Below, one piece after another: positions 23,158-32,704 of a stretch of 35,903 bases of DNA. The position numbers were made by a program, and so were the translations under genes. The DNA comes from a virus, in the IMG/VR virus record IMGVR_UViG_3300020196_000120, positions 1 to 35,903 of that record; one strand, given 5' to 3'. Within the stretch, counting starts at the first letter, position 1; each line of letters starts with the position of its first letter. Below the pieces are notes generated by a model. The model worked only from the letters and a program-made list of their open reading frames with translations. It searched no databases and was not told where the DNA came from.

Positions 23158-26100
23158 ATGGCACTTAAACCACTAAATTCAGTAGGTGGCTTCTCGGTAG
23201 GGGAAGTTCCTGCCAATGTAATTTTACCAAACGCAGATATTACAGCAAATAAAGGTACTTTTGTAGGCAATGTTGCGATAAGCAATACAAATGCAGCATT
23301 TGGAATTTTAACAGATAATTTATATTATAGCAATGGTGTGCCCTGGGACTTCCAAGAAGCAGCAGGAAGTGATACTGAATTGCAATTTAACATGAATGAT
23401 AACTTTGCAGCAAGCGCAAATTTAACATTTAATAATACTACACAATTATTTAAAGTAACAGGTAATGCAAACGTAACTGGCGTATTAACTGCTGGGTCTT
23501 TAGAAACAGACGAAATTCTACATGGTACAAGTAATGTTGCTATTCCTACAGCAAACGGCAATGTTAATATAAGTGTCGGCGGTGTAGCAAACGTATTTAC
23601 AGTAACAACTACAGGTTCAAATGTTGCAGGTACATTAAATGCTACAGGTAACGCTAATGTTGGTAATTTAGGTACTGATACAGCAATCATTACCACTGGT
23701 AATATTACTACTATTAATAGTGGATTACTAAAAAATGGTACTACTAATATAACATTAACCCAAGGTGGAAACGTTGCAACATTTGTTGCAGGTAATGCCT
23801 CGGCTCAATTTATAGTAACAGCGACAGGCGTAAATGTTGCTGGTCTTGCTAATATTGTTGGCAATGCTAACATTGGAAATATTGGTACAGAAATATTAAT
23901 TGCAACTGGTAATATAAGTGGCGCTAACCTCATAGGGCCGTTAGCCAACGGCACATCAAATGTTAGTATTCCGGCAACAAATGGCAATATTAACACTAGT
24001 GTTGGCGGTGTACCTAATGTATTAGTAGTAACTAGTTCAGGAGCCAATGTTGCAGGTACATTAAATGCTACAGGTAATGCTAATGTTGGTAACTTAGGCA
24101 CAGAACGTGTAATTACGTCAAACATACAATCAGCAAATTCTATTACATTGACTGCTAATACATCAGGCACTTCGAAAGCACTAGAATTTCAATCTACTGG
24201 TAATATTACATTACCAGGTAATGCTAGAATTAATACTACCGATGGAAACGTATCAATCAAAGCAGGCACAACATCAAAATTTGTAGAAATACTTAGTGGA
24301 GATGCAAACACAGCAGTTTGGGTAGAAGATTCGCCAGACGGTGCATATATTGCAACAAACCTGGGTAATGCAGGTAATGTAAAAACTTGGCAATTTAAAA
24401 CAAATGGCGATTTAGTTACCCCGGCTAGTATCAATATTGGCGCTAATGGTAATATTGTAGCAAACACTTTTATAGGTAACTTACAAGGGCAAGTAGCGAA
24501 CGGTACTAGTAATATCAATATACCAGTAGCAAGCGGCAATATAAACACAAGTGTGAATGGCACTGCTAATGTATTAGTAGTTACTGCAACTGGTGCTAAT
24601 ATTGCAGGCACAATAAATGCTACAGGTAATGCTAACGTAGGTAATCTAGGTACTGCTGGATTAATTACAGCAACAGGTAACGTATCAGGTGGTAATTTAA
24701 CTACAGGTGGAGTAATTGTTGCTACCGGTAATATTACAGGTGGCAATATCAATACAGCAGGCAAGGTTGTAGCAAGCACATTAGAAAGTAATGTAGCAAT
24801 TGGCACTGCCCCACTTGTAGTGGTATCTACTACATTAGTAGCAAATCTAAGGGCAGCGACGGCGGCATTGTCAAATACGGTAAATGACGCAGCGCAACCA
24901 AATATAACAAGTGTTGGGACACTAACTGGATTAACAGTTAATGGCGTAAGTAATTTAGGCCCTAACAGTAACGTAATAATCACTGGCGGCACTGACGGAC
25001 AATTCCTATCAACTAATGGATCAGGTAATGTAAGTTGGACTACTATTGAGCAGTCACAAATTAGTAACGGCACATCAAATGTTAATATTCCAGTAGCAAA
25101 TGGCAATGTAAACACAAGTGTGAATGGCACTGCTAATGTATTAGTAGTTACTGCAACTGGTGCCAATATTACTGGTACATTAAATGCTACAAGTAACGTC
25201 ACTGGTGGTAATTTAACTACAGCCGGTGTAGTAGACGCAACAGGCAATATAACTGGCGGCAATTTAACTACAGCAGGACTGGTTTTAGCGACAGGCAATG
25301 TTACTGGCGGTAATATTACTACTGCAGGAGTCGTTGCGGCTACAGGAAATGTTAGCGGCGGTAATCTTACTACAGCAGGTGTAGTGGCAGCAACAGGTAA
25401 TGTTTCAGGTGGTAATCTAACTACTGCTGGTGTGGTAGCAGCCACAGGTAATGTATCAGGTGGTAATATAAATACTGCCGGCAAAGTTGTTGCAAGTACG
25501 CTAGAAAGTAATGTAGCGACCGGAACTGCCCCACTCGTAGTTACAAGCACAACTCAAGTTGCTAACTTAAACGTAGCAACTGCAGGCACTGCAGGTACTG
25601 TAACAACAGCAGCACAACCAAATATCACAAGTGTTGGAACATTAACTTCATTAGATGTAACTGGAAATGTTATAGCAGGAAATGTTTATGCTAATAGTGG
25701 TACTATAGGTGCAAGTTTACTAACAGGCACGCTGACTACAGCAGCACAACCAAATATCACAAGTGTTGGTACATTAACTTCATTAGGTGTTACTGGCAAC
25801 GTCACAACAAGTGCAAATATTGTTACGGATTTAATTGTTGGTAAAACATCAGGTATTAGTATTACAGCAGCTGGTACTAATCAAAATATTACACTAGCAC
25901 CAACTGGCACAGGTGCTGTCGATGTATCAACTAAGAAAATTTCAAATCTTGCTACACCTGTAGCAAGTACAGACGCAGCTACCAAACAATATGTTGATGA
26001 AGTGGCAGAAGGTTTGCACATACACGCAAGTTGTGCAGCGGCAACACCAAATACACTTGCTGTAATATCAGGCGGTACTGTTACATATAATAACGGCACT

Positions 26101-27390
26101 GCAGGTGTAGGTGCAACACTCACAACCACAGGATCATATACAACTATTGACGGTGTAAATATCGCAACAGTTGGTACTCGCATACTTGTTAAAAATCAGA
26201 CGGCTGCTGCACAAAATGGTATCTATGTCTTTACAAGCAGCACAGTATTAACAAGAGCAACTGACTATAACACTTCTAGTGAGATACAAGGTGGTGACTT
26301 TACATTTGTCACAGGCGGCAATGAATACGACTCAACTGGTTGGGTGCAGATTGATGCAGTTCCGACAGTAGGCACAAGTCCAATTGAATGGGTTCAATTT
26401 AGTGGTGCTGGTACATTTACAGCAGGTACAGGTCTAACATTAACCGGTACAGTTTTCAGTATAACTAATACCACTGTAACAGCAGGTACATATGGTAATG
26501 GCGATGCGGTAGCAACGTTTACTGTTAATGCACAAGGTCAGTTGACTAATGCTGCAAATACATCTATTACAGCAAACGCTGCTAACTTAACTGGCACAAC
26601 ACTAAACGCAAGTATTATAAATTCAAGTTTGACAAGTGTTGGTACACTTGGTTCATTAGCAGTCACAGGCAATGCTATAGCAGGTAATGTATATGCTAAT
26701 AGTGGTACTATAGGCGCAAGTTTATTAACTGGTACATTAACAACAGCTGCTCAGCCTAACGTTACAAGCGTTGGTTCGCTAACAACACTTGCTGTTACAG
26801 GTAATGCTAACGTAGGTAATTTAGGCACTGCAGGATTGATTGTTGCTACAGGCAACGTCACTGGCGGTAATTTAACTACTGCTGGAGCATTAAGTGTAAC
26901 TGGCAATGCTAATGTTGGCAACATCGGTGCAGCAGCAGGTGTCTTTACTGCTAACGTAAGCGCAGGTAACGTAAGTTTAACCGGCGTAGTAAGTGCTACT
27001 GGCAATATAACTGGTGGTAATTTAATTACTAGTGGAAACATAAGTGCTAGTGTTGGAACTCAAATAGGTAATACTGCGATTTATTGGGGCACAGTTACTA
27101 CAACTACTACATCTGCTAACCAAACAATATCAACTATTCCTGTAAGTGGAGTAACTGGTATTGAATGGATAGTTAAGGCAACTGATAACACAGGTTCAAA
27201 ATATAGTATGGCACTAGTCACTGCTGTTACTAATGGTACTAATGTAGATTACTCAACGTTTGGAGGTGTAAATTTAGGCAGCGGTACTGGTACAATAGCA
27301 GTTAATGTAGTAGGTAGTAATATAGCGTTGCAAGTTACCCCTTCAAGTTCTAACTCAACTGTTTGGGTGACTCAATATAGAACTATATAA
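23158..27390 (+). CDS. Giant repeat-rich tail fibre protein (1410 aa)
   Basis: 1410 residues, almost free of Cys and very rich in Asn, Thr, Gly, Val and Ala. N-terminus MALKPLNSVGGFSVGE is shared with the next gene. The shaft is built of recurring modules: [42 protein letters not shown] (five 17-residue tandem units at 25204-25458) and SNVIITGGTDGQFLSTNGSG. A central module from STKKISNLATPVASTDAATK (TKQYVDE) to GTGLTLTGTVFSITNT is a widespread phage fibre unit. A ~115-residue C-terminal domain (AIYWGTVTTTTTSANQTIST onward) ends the protein. The repeats suggest an extended beta-helical or beta-prism trimer. The large minus-strand ORFs over it are shadows. Trimerisation and receptor role are inferred. 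Confidence 0.78.
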   Translation: MALKPLNSVGGFSVGEVPANVILPNADITANKGTFVGNVAISNTNAAFGILTDNLYYSNGVPWDFQEAAGSDTELQFNMNDNFAASANLTFNNTTQLFKVTGNANVTGVLTAGSLETDEILHGTSNVAIPTANGNVNISVGGVANVFTVTTTGSNVAGTLNATGNANVGNLGTDTAIITTGNITTINSGLLKNGTTNITLTQGGNVATFVAGNASAQFIVTATGVNVAGLANIVGNANIGNIGTEILIATGNISGANLIGPLANGTSNVSIPATNGNINTSVGGVPNVLVVTSSGANVAGTLNATGNANVGNLGTERVITSNIQSANSITLTANTSGTSKALEFQSTGNITLPGNARINTTDGNVSIKAGTTSKFVEILSGDANTAVWVEDSPDGAYIATNLGNAGNVKTWQFKTNGDLVTPASINIGANGNIVANTFIGNLQGQVANGTSNINIPVASGNINTSVNGTANVLVVTATGANIAGTINATGNANVGNLGTAGLITATGNVSGGNLTTGGVIVATGNITGGNINTAGKVVASTLESNVAIGTAPLVVVSTTLVANLRAATAALSNTVNDAAQPNITSVGTLTGLTVNGVSNLGPNSNVIITGGTDGQFLSTNGSGNVSWTTIEQSQISNGTSNVNIPVANGNVNTSVNGTANVLVVTATGANITGTLNATSNVTGGNLTTAGVVDATGNITGGNLTTAGLVLATGNVTGGNITTAGVVAATGNVSGGNLTTAGVVAATGNVSGGNLTTAGVVAATGNVSGGNINTAGKVVASTLESNVATGTAPLVVTSTTQVANLNVATAGTAGTVTTAAQPNITSVGTLTSLDVTGNVIAGNVYANSGTIGASLLTGTLTTAAQPNITSVGTLTSLGVTGNVTTSANIVTDLIVGKTSGISITAAGTNQNITLAPTGTGAVDVSTKKISNLATPVASTDAATKQYVDEVAEGLHIHASCAAATPNTLAVISGGTVTYNNGTAGVGATLTTTGSYTTIDGVNIATVGTRILVKNQTAAAQNGIYVFTSSTVLTRATDYNTSSEIQGGDFTFVTGGNEYDSTGWVQIDAVPTVGTSPIEWVQFSGAGTFTAGTGLTLTGTVFSITNTTVTAGTYGNGDAVATFTVNAQGQLTNAANTSITANAANLTGTTLNASIINSSLTSVGTLGSLAVTGNAIAGNVYANSGTIGASLLTGTLTTAAQPNVTSVGSLTTLAVTGNANVGNLGTAGLIVATGNVTGGNLTTAGALSVTGNANVGNIGAAAGVFTANVSAGNVSLTGVVSATGNITGGNLITSGNISASVGTQIGNTAIYWGTVTTTTTSANQTISTIPVSGVTGIEWIVKATDNTGSKYSMALVTAVTNGTNVDYSTFGGVNLGSGTGTIAVNVVGSNIALQVTPSSSNSTVWVTQYRTI
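25204..25458 (+). repeat. Five tandem 51-base units in the giant fibre
   Basis: Units encode 17 residues each (GGNLTTAGVVAATGNVS and variants), starting at 25204, 25255, 25306, 25357 and 25408, with a further partial unit. Third-position differences are common between units but the fourth and fifth are close at DNA level. Confidence 0.88.
25741..26740 (+). repeat. ~1-kb module, copy 1 of an inter-gene duplication
   Basis: This stretch is nearly identical at both ends to 30129-31131 in the 1206-residue fibre gene, while the middle (about 26020-26400) is clearly diverged. Conserved blocks include the STKKISNLATP and TGTVFSITNT regions. Confidence 0.85.
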
Positions 27391-27420
27391 TGATATATCC
27401 TTTACAGGTAGTTACATACA

Positions 27421-29016
27421 ATGGCATTAAAACCGCTTAATTCAATAGCAGGATTCTCTACAGGCGATCTTGCAGTAACAATAATACAAGCTAATGGCGA
27501 TGTATCTACTATCAACTTTACAGCCAACGGCGTAAGCAACTTAGGCCCTAATAGCAATGTAATTATTACTGGTGGTTCAAGCGGACAGTTTCTACAAACT
27601 AACGGCTCAGGTAACTTAAGTTGGGCAACTGTACTTACATCAGGTATCAGTAATGGTACATCAAATACTGACATACCAACAGCCAATGGCAATGTTAATA
27701 CAAGTGTAGGTGGTGTAGCAAACGTATTAGTAATCACATCTACTGGAGCAAATATTACCGGTACTCTGAATAGTTCAGGTAATGCTACAGTAGCAAATCT
27801 TGCAGGTGGTAACTTAGTAAGTGCAAACTTTGTAAGTGGTACATTAACAACAGCAGCACAACCCAATATCACAAGTGTTGGTACATTAACTGACTTAAAT
27901 GTAAATGGGAACGCAGTAGTTGGTGGAAACTTAACTGTAAATGGCAATCTTATCTATGTAAATGTTGAAGAATTATCAATTGAAGATCCAATAATTAATT
28001 TAAACACTGGGCCAAACGGTGCAGCCCCTTCAAGTAATAGTGGCAAAGATGTTGGTTCAGCACTAAACTATTATGATACACAAGCACGTATCGCATTTAT
28101 GGGTTGGGATACTAGCAATGCAGAATTTGCATTTGGTAGTCAAACAAGTATAGCAGGCGAGATAGTTACATTTAGTACATTAGGTAATGTTCGTGCGCAG
28201 ACATTCAAAGGTAATCTTGAAGCAACAACTATTGCTGGCAATCTAACAACAGCCGCACAGCCAAATATCACAAGTGTAGGTACTTTAACAACATTATCTG
28301 TCAGTGGTAATGCTAACGTTGGTAATATTGGTGGCGCAAATACTATTAGTGCAAACTATTTGGTATCAAACAGTGGTTGCGTAAGCATTAATGGGGCTTT
28401 ATTAGCATTTAATAATGCCACCGGAGAAGCAGGTATATTCAGCAGTCTAGCTACAGATATTAACTTTGGTTTAGCAGCAAATATTACAGCAGGTAGTACC
28501 ACTGGTACTACAACAGTTCGTGGTAATCTAATTGTAAATAATAATGTTTATGCAAATAGCGGCACCGTACAGGGCAGTTTATTAGCAGGTACACTAACTA
28601 CAGCTAGTCAGCCAAATATTACTAGTCTTGGCACATTAACTAGTTTAAGTGTTACAGGTAATATATCTGCTAATAATGCTACAGCAAATACTGTAACAAC
28701 GAACTCAACCATAAGCAAGCGATCAAATACTGCTGTGACAACAGATACAGTCATTGATAGTTTCAGTAAAACTGCTTATAGGACTGCAAAATATATAGTA
28801 AAAAGTAGTAGCGATATCGGTTATGAAAGCCTCGAGGTGCTTTTAATACATAATAACATAAATAGTTATATAACGGTTTATGCTGTAATAAATGATGGAG
28901 GAGGCAATACTATCAGTTTATCTACAGCAATAAATAGTGGTAATGTAGAGTTACGCGCAACTGGACTGGGTGCAAACACAGTAGTTAATTTGATAGGAAC
29001 TTATGTTCCTGATTGA
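27421..29016 (+). CDS. Tail fibre protein (531 aa)
   Basis: 531 residues. MALKPLNSIAGFSTGDLAVT repeats the N-terminus of the preceding giant fibre, so both probably attach by the same domain. The shaft has SNVIITGGSSGQFLQTNGSG, GTSNTDIPTANGNVNTSVGG and [20 protein letters not shown] units, plus a less repetitive middle (VNVEELSIEDPIINLNTGPN) typical of cyanophage-type fibres. The last ~100 residues (VIDSFSKTAYRTAKYIVKSS, IHNNINSYITVYAVI) match the C-terminal domain of the next gene. It follows the giant fibre by 30 bases with no promoter recognised in the gap, so it is probably cotranscribed. A shorter alternative fibre or distal segment is possible. Confidence 0.75.
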   Translation: MALKPLNSIAGFSTGDLAVTIIQANGDVSTINFTANGVSNLGPNSNVIITGGSSGQFLQTNGSGNLSWATVLTSGISNGTSNTDIPTANGNVNTSVGGVANVLVITSTGANITGTLNSSGNATVANLAGGNLVSANFVSGTLTTAAQPNITSVGTLTDLNVNGNAVVGGNLTVNGNLIYVNVEELSIEDPIINLNTGPNGAAPSSNSGKDVGSALNYYDTQARIAFMGWDTSNAEFAFGSQTSIAGEIVTFSTLGNVRAQTFKGNLEATTIAGNLTTAAQPNITSVGTLTTLSVSGNANVGNIGGANTISANYLVSNSGCVSINGALLAFNNATGEAGIFSSLATDINFGLAANITAGSTTGTTTVRGNLIVNNNVYANSGTVQGSLLAGTLTTASQPNITSLGTLTSLSVTGNISANNATANTVTTNSTISKRSNTAVTTDTVIDSFSKTAYRTAKYIVKSSSDIGYESLEVLLIHNNINSYITVYAVINDGGGNTISLSTAINSGNVELRATGLGANTVVNLIGTYVPD

Positions 29017-29032
29017 AATAGGATAAAATATT

Positions 29033-32000
29033 ATGAGTGTTAAAAATTTCGTAGTTAAAAATGGATTAACAGTAGGCAGTGCTAATATTGATGCCGCCAC
29101 TGGTAATTTGTTCTCAGGCAACGCTAATCTAGGCAATCTAGCAATAGCAAACTTCTTCAATGGAGTTTTAGTAGCAGGAGCAAGTTCGCAACCAAATATA
29201 ACTAGTGTAGGAACACTCACTGGACTCACTGTTTCTGGCGTAAGTAATTTTGGCCCTAATAGCAATGTAATTATTACTGGCGGTACTAACGGACAATTCT
29301 TACAGACTAACGGCTCAGGTAATTTAAGTTGGACTACAATCGTTACTTCGGGTGTAGTAAACGGTACATCAAATATTGCAATACCGGTAACAAATGGCAA
29401 TGTTAATACTAGTGTTGGCGGCGTAGCAAATGTATTTGTCGTTACAAGCACTGGTGCTAATGTCATTGGCACATTAAATGCTACAGGTAATGCCAACGTA
29501 GGAAATATAGGAGTAGCGGGACTTGTAGTAGCCGGTGGTAATGTAACCGGCGGTAATTTAGTTACTAGCGGAGTATTAAGTGTTACAGGCAATGCTAACG
29601 TTGGTAATTTAGGCACAGCGGGACTAGTAGTAGCTACCGGTAATGTAACCGGCGGTAATTTAGTTACTAGCGGAGTATTAAGTGTTACAGGCAATGCTAA
29701 TGTTGGTAATTTAGGCACAGCGGGACTAGTAGTAGCTACCGGTAATGTAACCGGCGGTAATCTTGTTACAGCAGGTGATTTAAGTGTAACTGGTAATGGA
29801 AATCTTGGAAACGTTGGCGCAGCAGCCGGTGTCTTTACTGCTAACGTAAGTGCAGGCAACATAAGTTCAAGCGGCATAGTAAGCGCAACAGGCAATGTCA
29901 GTGGAGGCAACCTAAACACTGCCGGTAAGGTAGTAGCAAGCACACTAGAATCAACTGTCGCTAATGGTACTTCTCCAATTGTAGTTGTATCATCAACAGT
30001 GGTTGCAAACTTAAATGCTGACTTATTAGACGGCTTTAATTCAGCTGTAGCAGCCACAGCAAACACAGTTGTTGTTCGTGATGCGAATGCTAATATCACA
30101 GGTAACAATATCAGCGGCACATTATCAACAGCAGCACAAACAAATATCACAAGTGTTGGCACATTAAGTTCATTAGATGTAACTGGCAACGTCACAACAA
30201 GTGCAAATATTGTTACTGATTTGATTGTTGGTAAAACAACAGGCATTAGTATAACAGCAGCAGGTGTCAATCAAAATATTACACTAGCACCAACTGGCAC
30301 TGGTACTGTTGATGTATCAACTAAGAAGATTTCAAATCTTGCTACACCTACAGCAAGCACAGACGCAGCAACCAAACAATATGTTGACGAAGTGGCAGAA
30401 GGTTTGGCAGTTCAGGCTCCTTGTGCCGCAGCAACTACAGGTACGCTAGCGGCTCTCACTGGCGGCACTATAACATATAATAACGGTACAGCAGGCGTAG
30501 GAGCAACATTAACTGTATCAGGCGGTACTTATAGCACTGTTGATGGTGTCAATATTGCTACTGCAGGTACGCGCATACTTGTTAAAAATCAAGCAGCTGC
30601 CGCACAAAATGGTATCTATGTCTTTACAAGCAGCACTGTATTAACAAGAGCAAGCGATTTCAATACGCCAGCTGAGATGGCTGGTGGTGACTTTACATTT
30701 ATATTATCAGGCACAACTAATGGAGACTGTGGATTCGTAATGGTCGATCCAGTTGCTACAGTTGGTACTGATGCTGTAAACTTTGTTCAGTTTAGTGGTG
30801 CAGGCACGTTTACAGCAGGCACAGGTTTAACACTAACTGGCACTGTATTCAGTATAACCAATACTGCTGTAACAGCAGGTACATATGGTAATGGTGATGC
30901 TGTAGCAACATTTACAGTTAACGCACAAGGTCAATTAACTAATGCTGCAAACACATTTATTGCAGCAAATGCTGCAAATTTAACAGGTACCACATTAAAC
31001 TCAAGTATTGTTACATCAAGTTTGACAACTGTTGGTACACTTGGTTCATTAGCAGTCACAGGTAATGCTATAGCAGGTAATGTATATGCTAATAGTGGCA
31101 CTATAGGCGCAAGTTTATTAACTGGTACATTGACTACTGCTTCACAGCCAAACGTTACATCAGTAGGAACACTAACTACACTTTCAGTATCAGGTAATGC
31201 TAACGTTGGTAATATTGGAGCAGCAGCAGGTGTATTTACCGCAACTGTCAGTGCAGGTAACCTATCAACTGGAGGTACACTAAGTGTAACTGGCAATGCT
31301 AATGTTGGTAATCTAGGTACTAATGGATTAATTACAGCAACAGGTAACGTATCAGGCGGTAATCTAACTACTGCTGGTGTAGTAGAAGCCACAGGTAATG
31401 TCATCGGTGGTAATTTAACTACTGCTGGTGTGGTAGCAGCAACAGGTAACGTATCAGGTGGTAATCTAACTACTGCTGGTGCTGTAGTAGCGACAGGTAA
31501 CGTATCAGGTGGTAATCTAACTACTGCTGGAGCATTAAGCGTAACCGGCAATGCTAATGTTGGCAATATCGGTGCAGCAGCAGGTGTCTTTACAAGTAAT
31601 ATTACATCACTCAATGCAAATCTTGGCAACTTAGCAGTTGCTAACTTCTTCCAGGGTGATGGTGGACTATTGACCAATGTAGCAGCGAGTGGTACATTAT
31701 CAAATGGCACATCAAATGTTAATATTCCAGCAGCCAATGGTAATGTTAATGTAAGTGTAGGTGGTGTAGCAAACATATTCGTTGTAACAACTACTGGAGC
31801 AAATATTGCAGGTACAATAAATGTTACAGGTAATGCTATAGTAGCAAATCTTACAGGTGGTAACTTAGTCAGTGCAAACTTTGTAACTGGTACATTAACA
31901 ACAGCAGCACAACCAAACATCACAAGTGTTGGTACATTAACAGGTTTAGATGTTAACGGTACAATCACAGCAGTTAATATTACTGCAAACACTGGTGTTA

Positions 32001-32653
32001 TCACTGGTAATGGTAGTGGTCTAAGTGTATTAAATGCAAGTAATATTTCAAGTGGTACATTAGCACAAGCAAGATTAGCAAACTCTAGCTTGACATTAGG
32101 TAATACTACTTTAACATTGGGCGATACAGTTACAACTGTAGCAGGTCTAAGTAGTGTTACATCAACATCATTTGTTGGCGCACTTACAGGCGCAGCAACT
32201 ACAGCTGGTACTGTTACAACTAATGCACAACCTAATATCACTAGCGTAGGTACACTGACCACACTAACAGTATCTGGAAATATAGTCACTGGGGGCAATA
32301 TTAAAGTAGGTGCTGCTGGGGTAGGCATTACAAGTAACCGTTCTAATGTTAGCGTCCCAAGTACAAATACGCCAACAGTGATAGATCAATTTAATCCTAG
32401 TGATTGGCGTACTGCTAAGTATGTCATTAGTACAAGCGGAGCAGACGGATACCAATCAGTTGAAGCATTATTAGTGCATGATGGTACTGATGCATATATT
32501 ACAGTTTATGGTAGTATATGCTCAAATAATAGTAGCGATATTATTAACTTAACAAGTAACATAAATGGAGTAAGTGGAAACGTTGCTGTCTATGCGGCTT
32601 CAAACAGCGCAAGTTGCGTTGTGAACCTCGTAAGCAGTTACATCAAAACATAA
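29033..32653 (+). CDS. Giant repeat-rich tail fibre protein (1206 aa)
   Basis: 1206 residues. N-terminus SVKNFVVKNGLTVGSANIDA resembles that of the following gene rather than the preceding one. The shaft contains the same modules as the 1410-residue fibre, including two near-identical 102-base tandem copies at 29537-29740 and the ~1-kb module at 30129-31131, then GNGSGLSVLNASNISSGTLA and QARLANSSLTLGNTTLTLGD units shared with the truncated gene at 34142. The C-terminal ~110 residues (TVIDQFNPSDWRTAKYVIST, VHDGTDAYITVYG) match the 531-residue protein. AGGA lies nine bases upstream of the ATG, 16 bases after the previous stop. Fibre role by architecture. Confidence 0.78.
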   Translation: MSVKNFVVKNGLTVGSANIDAATGNLFSGNANLGNLAIANFFNGVLVAGASSQPNITSVGTLTGLTVSGVSNFGPNSNVIITGGTNGQFLQTNGSGNLSWTTIVTSGVVNGTSNIAIPVTNGNVNTSVGGVANVFVVTSTGANVIGTLNATGNANVGNIGVAGLVVAGGNVTGGNLVTSGVLSVTGNANVGNLGTAGLVVATGNVTGGNLVTSGVLSVTGNANVGNLGTAGLVVATGNVTGGNLVTAGDLSVTGNGNLGNVGAAAGVFTANVSAGNISSSGIVSATGNVSGGNLNTAGKVVASTLESTVANGTSPIVVVSSTVVANLNADLLDGFNSAVAATANTVVVRDANANITGNNISGTLSTAAQTNITSVGTLSSLDVTGNVTTSANIVTDLIVGKTTGISITAAGVNQNITLAPTGTGTVDVSTKKISNLATPTASTDAATKQYVDEVAEGLAVQAPCAAATTGTLAALTGGTITYNNGTAGVGATLTVSGGTYSTVDGVNIATAGTRILVKNQAAAAQNGIYVFTSSTVLTRASDFNTPAEMAGGDFTFILSGTTNGDCGFVMVDPVATVGTDAVNFVQFSGAGTFTAGTGLTLTGTVFSITNTAVTAGTYGNGDAVATFTVNAQGQLTNAANTFIAANAANLTGTTLNSSIVTSSLTTVGTLGSLAVTGNAIAGNVYANSGTIGASLLTGTLTTASQPNVTSVGTLTTLSVSGNANVGNIGAAAGVFTATVSAGNLSTGGTLSVTGNANVGNLGTNGLITATGNVSGGNLTTAGVVEATGNVIGGNLTTAGVVAATGNVSGGNLTTAGAVVATGNVSGGNLTTAGALSVTGNANVGNIGAAAGVFTSNITSLNANLGNLAVANFFQGDGGLLTNVAASGTLSNGTSNVNIPAANGNVNVSVGGVANIFVVTTTGANIAGTINVTGNAIVANLTGGNLVSANFVTGTLTTAAQPNITSVGTLTGLDVNGTITAVNITANTGVITGNGSGLSVLNASNISSGTLAQARLANSSLTLGNTTLTLGDTVTTVAGLSSVTSTSFVGALTGAATTAGTVTTNAQPNITSVGTLTTLTVSGNIVTGGNIKVGAAGVGITSNRSNVSVPSTNTPTVIDQFNPSDWRTAKYVISTSGADGYQSVEALLVHDGTDAYITVYGSICSNNSSDIINLTSNINGVSGNVAVYAASNSASCVVNLVSSYIKT
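29537..29740 (+). repeat. Two 102-base tandem repeats, nearly identical DNA
   Basis: 29537-29638 and 29639-29740 differ at a single base (C at 29599, T at 29701), which is silent. Each unit encodes 34 residues (GNVTGGNLVTSGVLSV onward). A third, diverged unit starts at 29741. This identity is far above that of neighbouring units and points to a recent duplication. Confidence 0.92.
30129..31131 (+). repeat. ~1-kb module, copy 2 of the inter-gene duplication
   Basis: Counterpart of 25741-26740. The ends align almost base for base; the middle (about 30410-30790) encodes different residues (for example AVQAPCAAATTGTLAALTGG against HIHASCAAATPNTLAVISGG). Confidence 0.85.
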
Positions 32654-32704
32654 TATTAGACTAGTTTAAAAATCTGGTTTAGTATAACAGGGATATATGG
32701 AACT

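Noticed and set aside
25204-25458. CRISPR-like array
   Set aside because: Regular spacing comes from in-frame protein repeats with no unique spacers, and no cas gene is present.
24189-25550. Long minus-strand ORFs over the fibre array (also 28951-30270, 30931-32328, 34636-35814 and smaller ones)
   Set aside because: They are Pro/Leu/Val-rich mirror images of the repeat codons on the plus strand, without ribosome binding sites or recognisable domains. Repeats without stops on one strand readily leave the other open.
29020-29030. Late promoter before the 1206-residue fibre (GATAAAAT)
   Set aside because: It departs from the octamer at the conserved seventh and eighth positions and lies too close to the ATG; read-through from 23128 is simpler.
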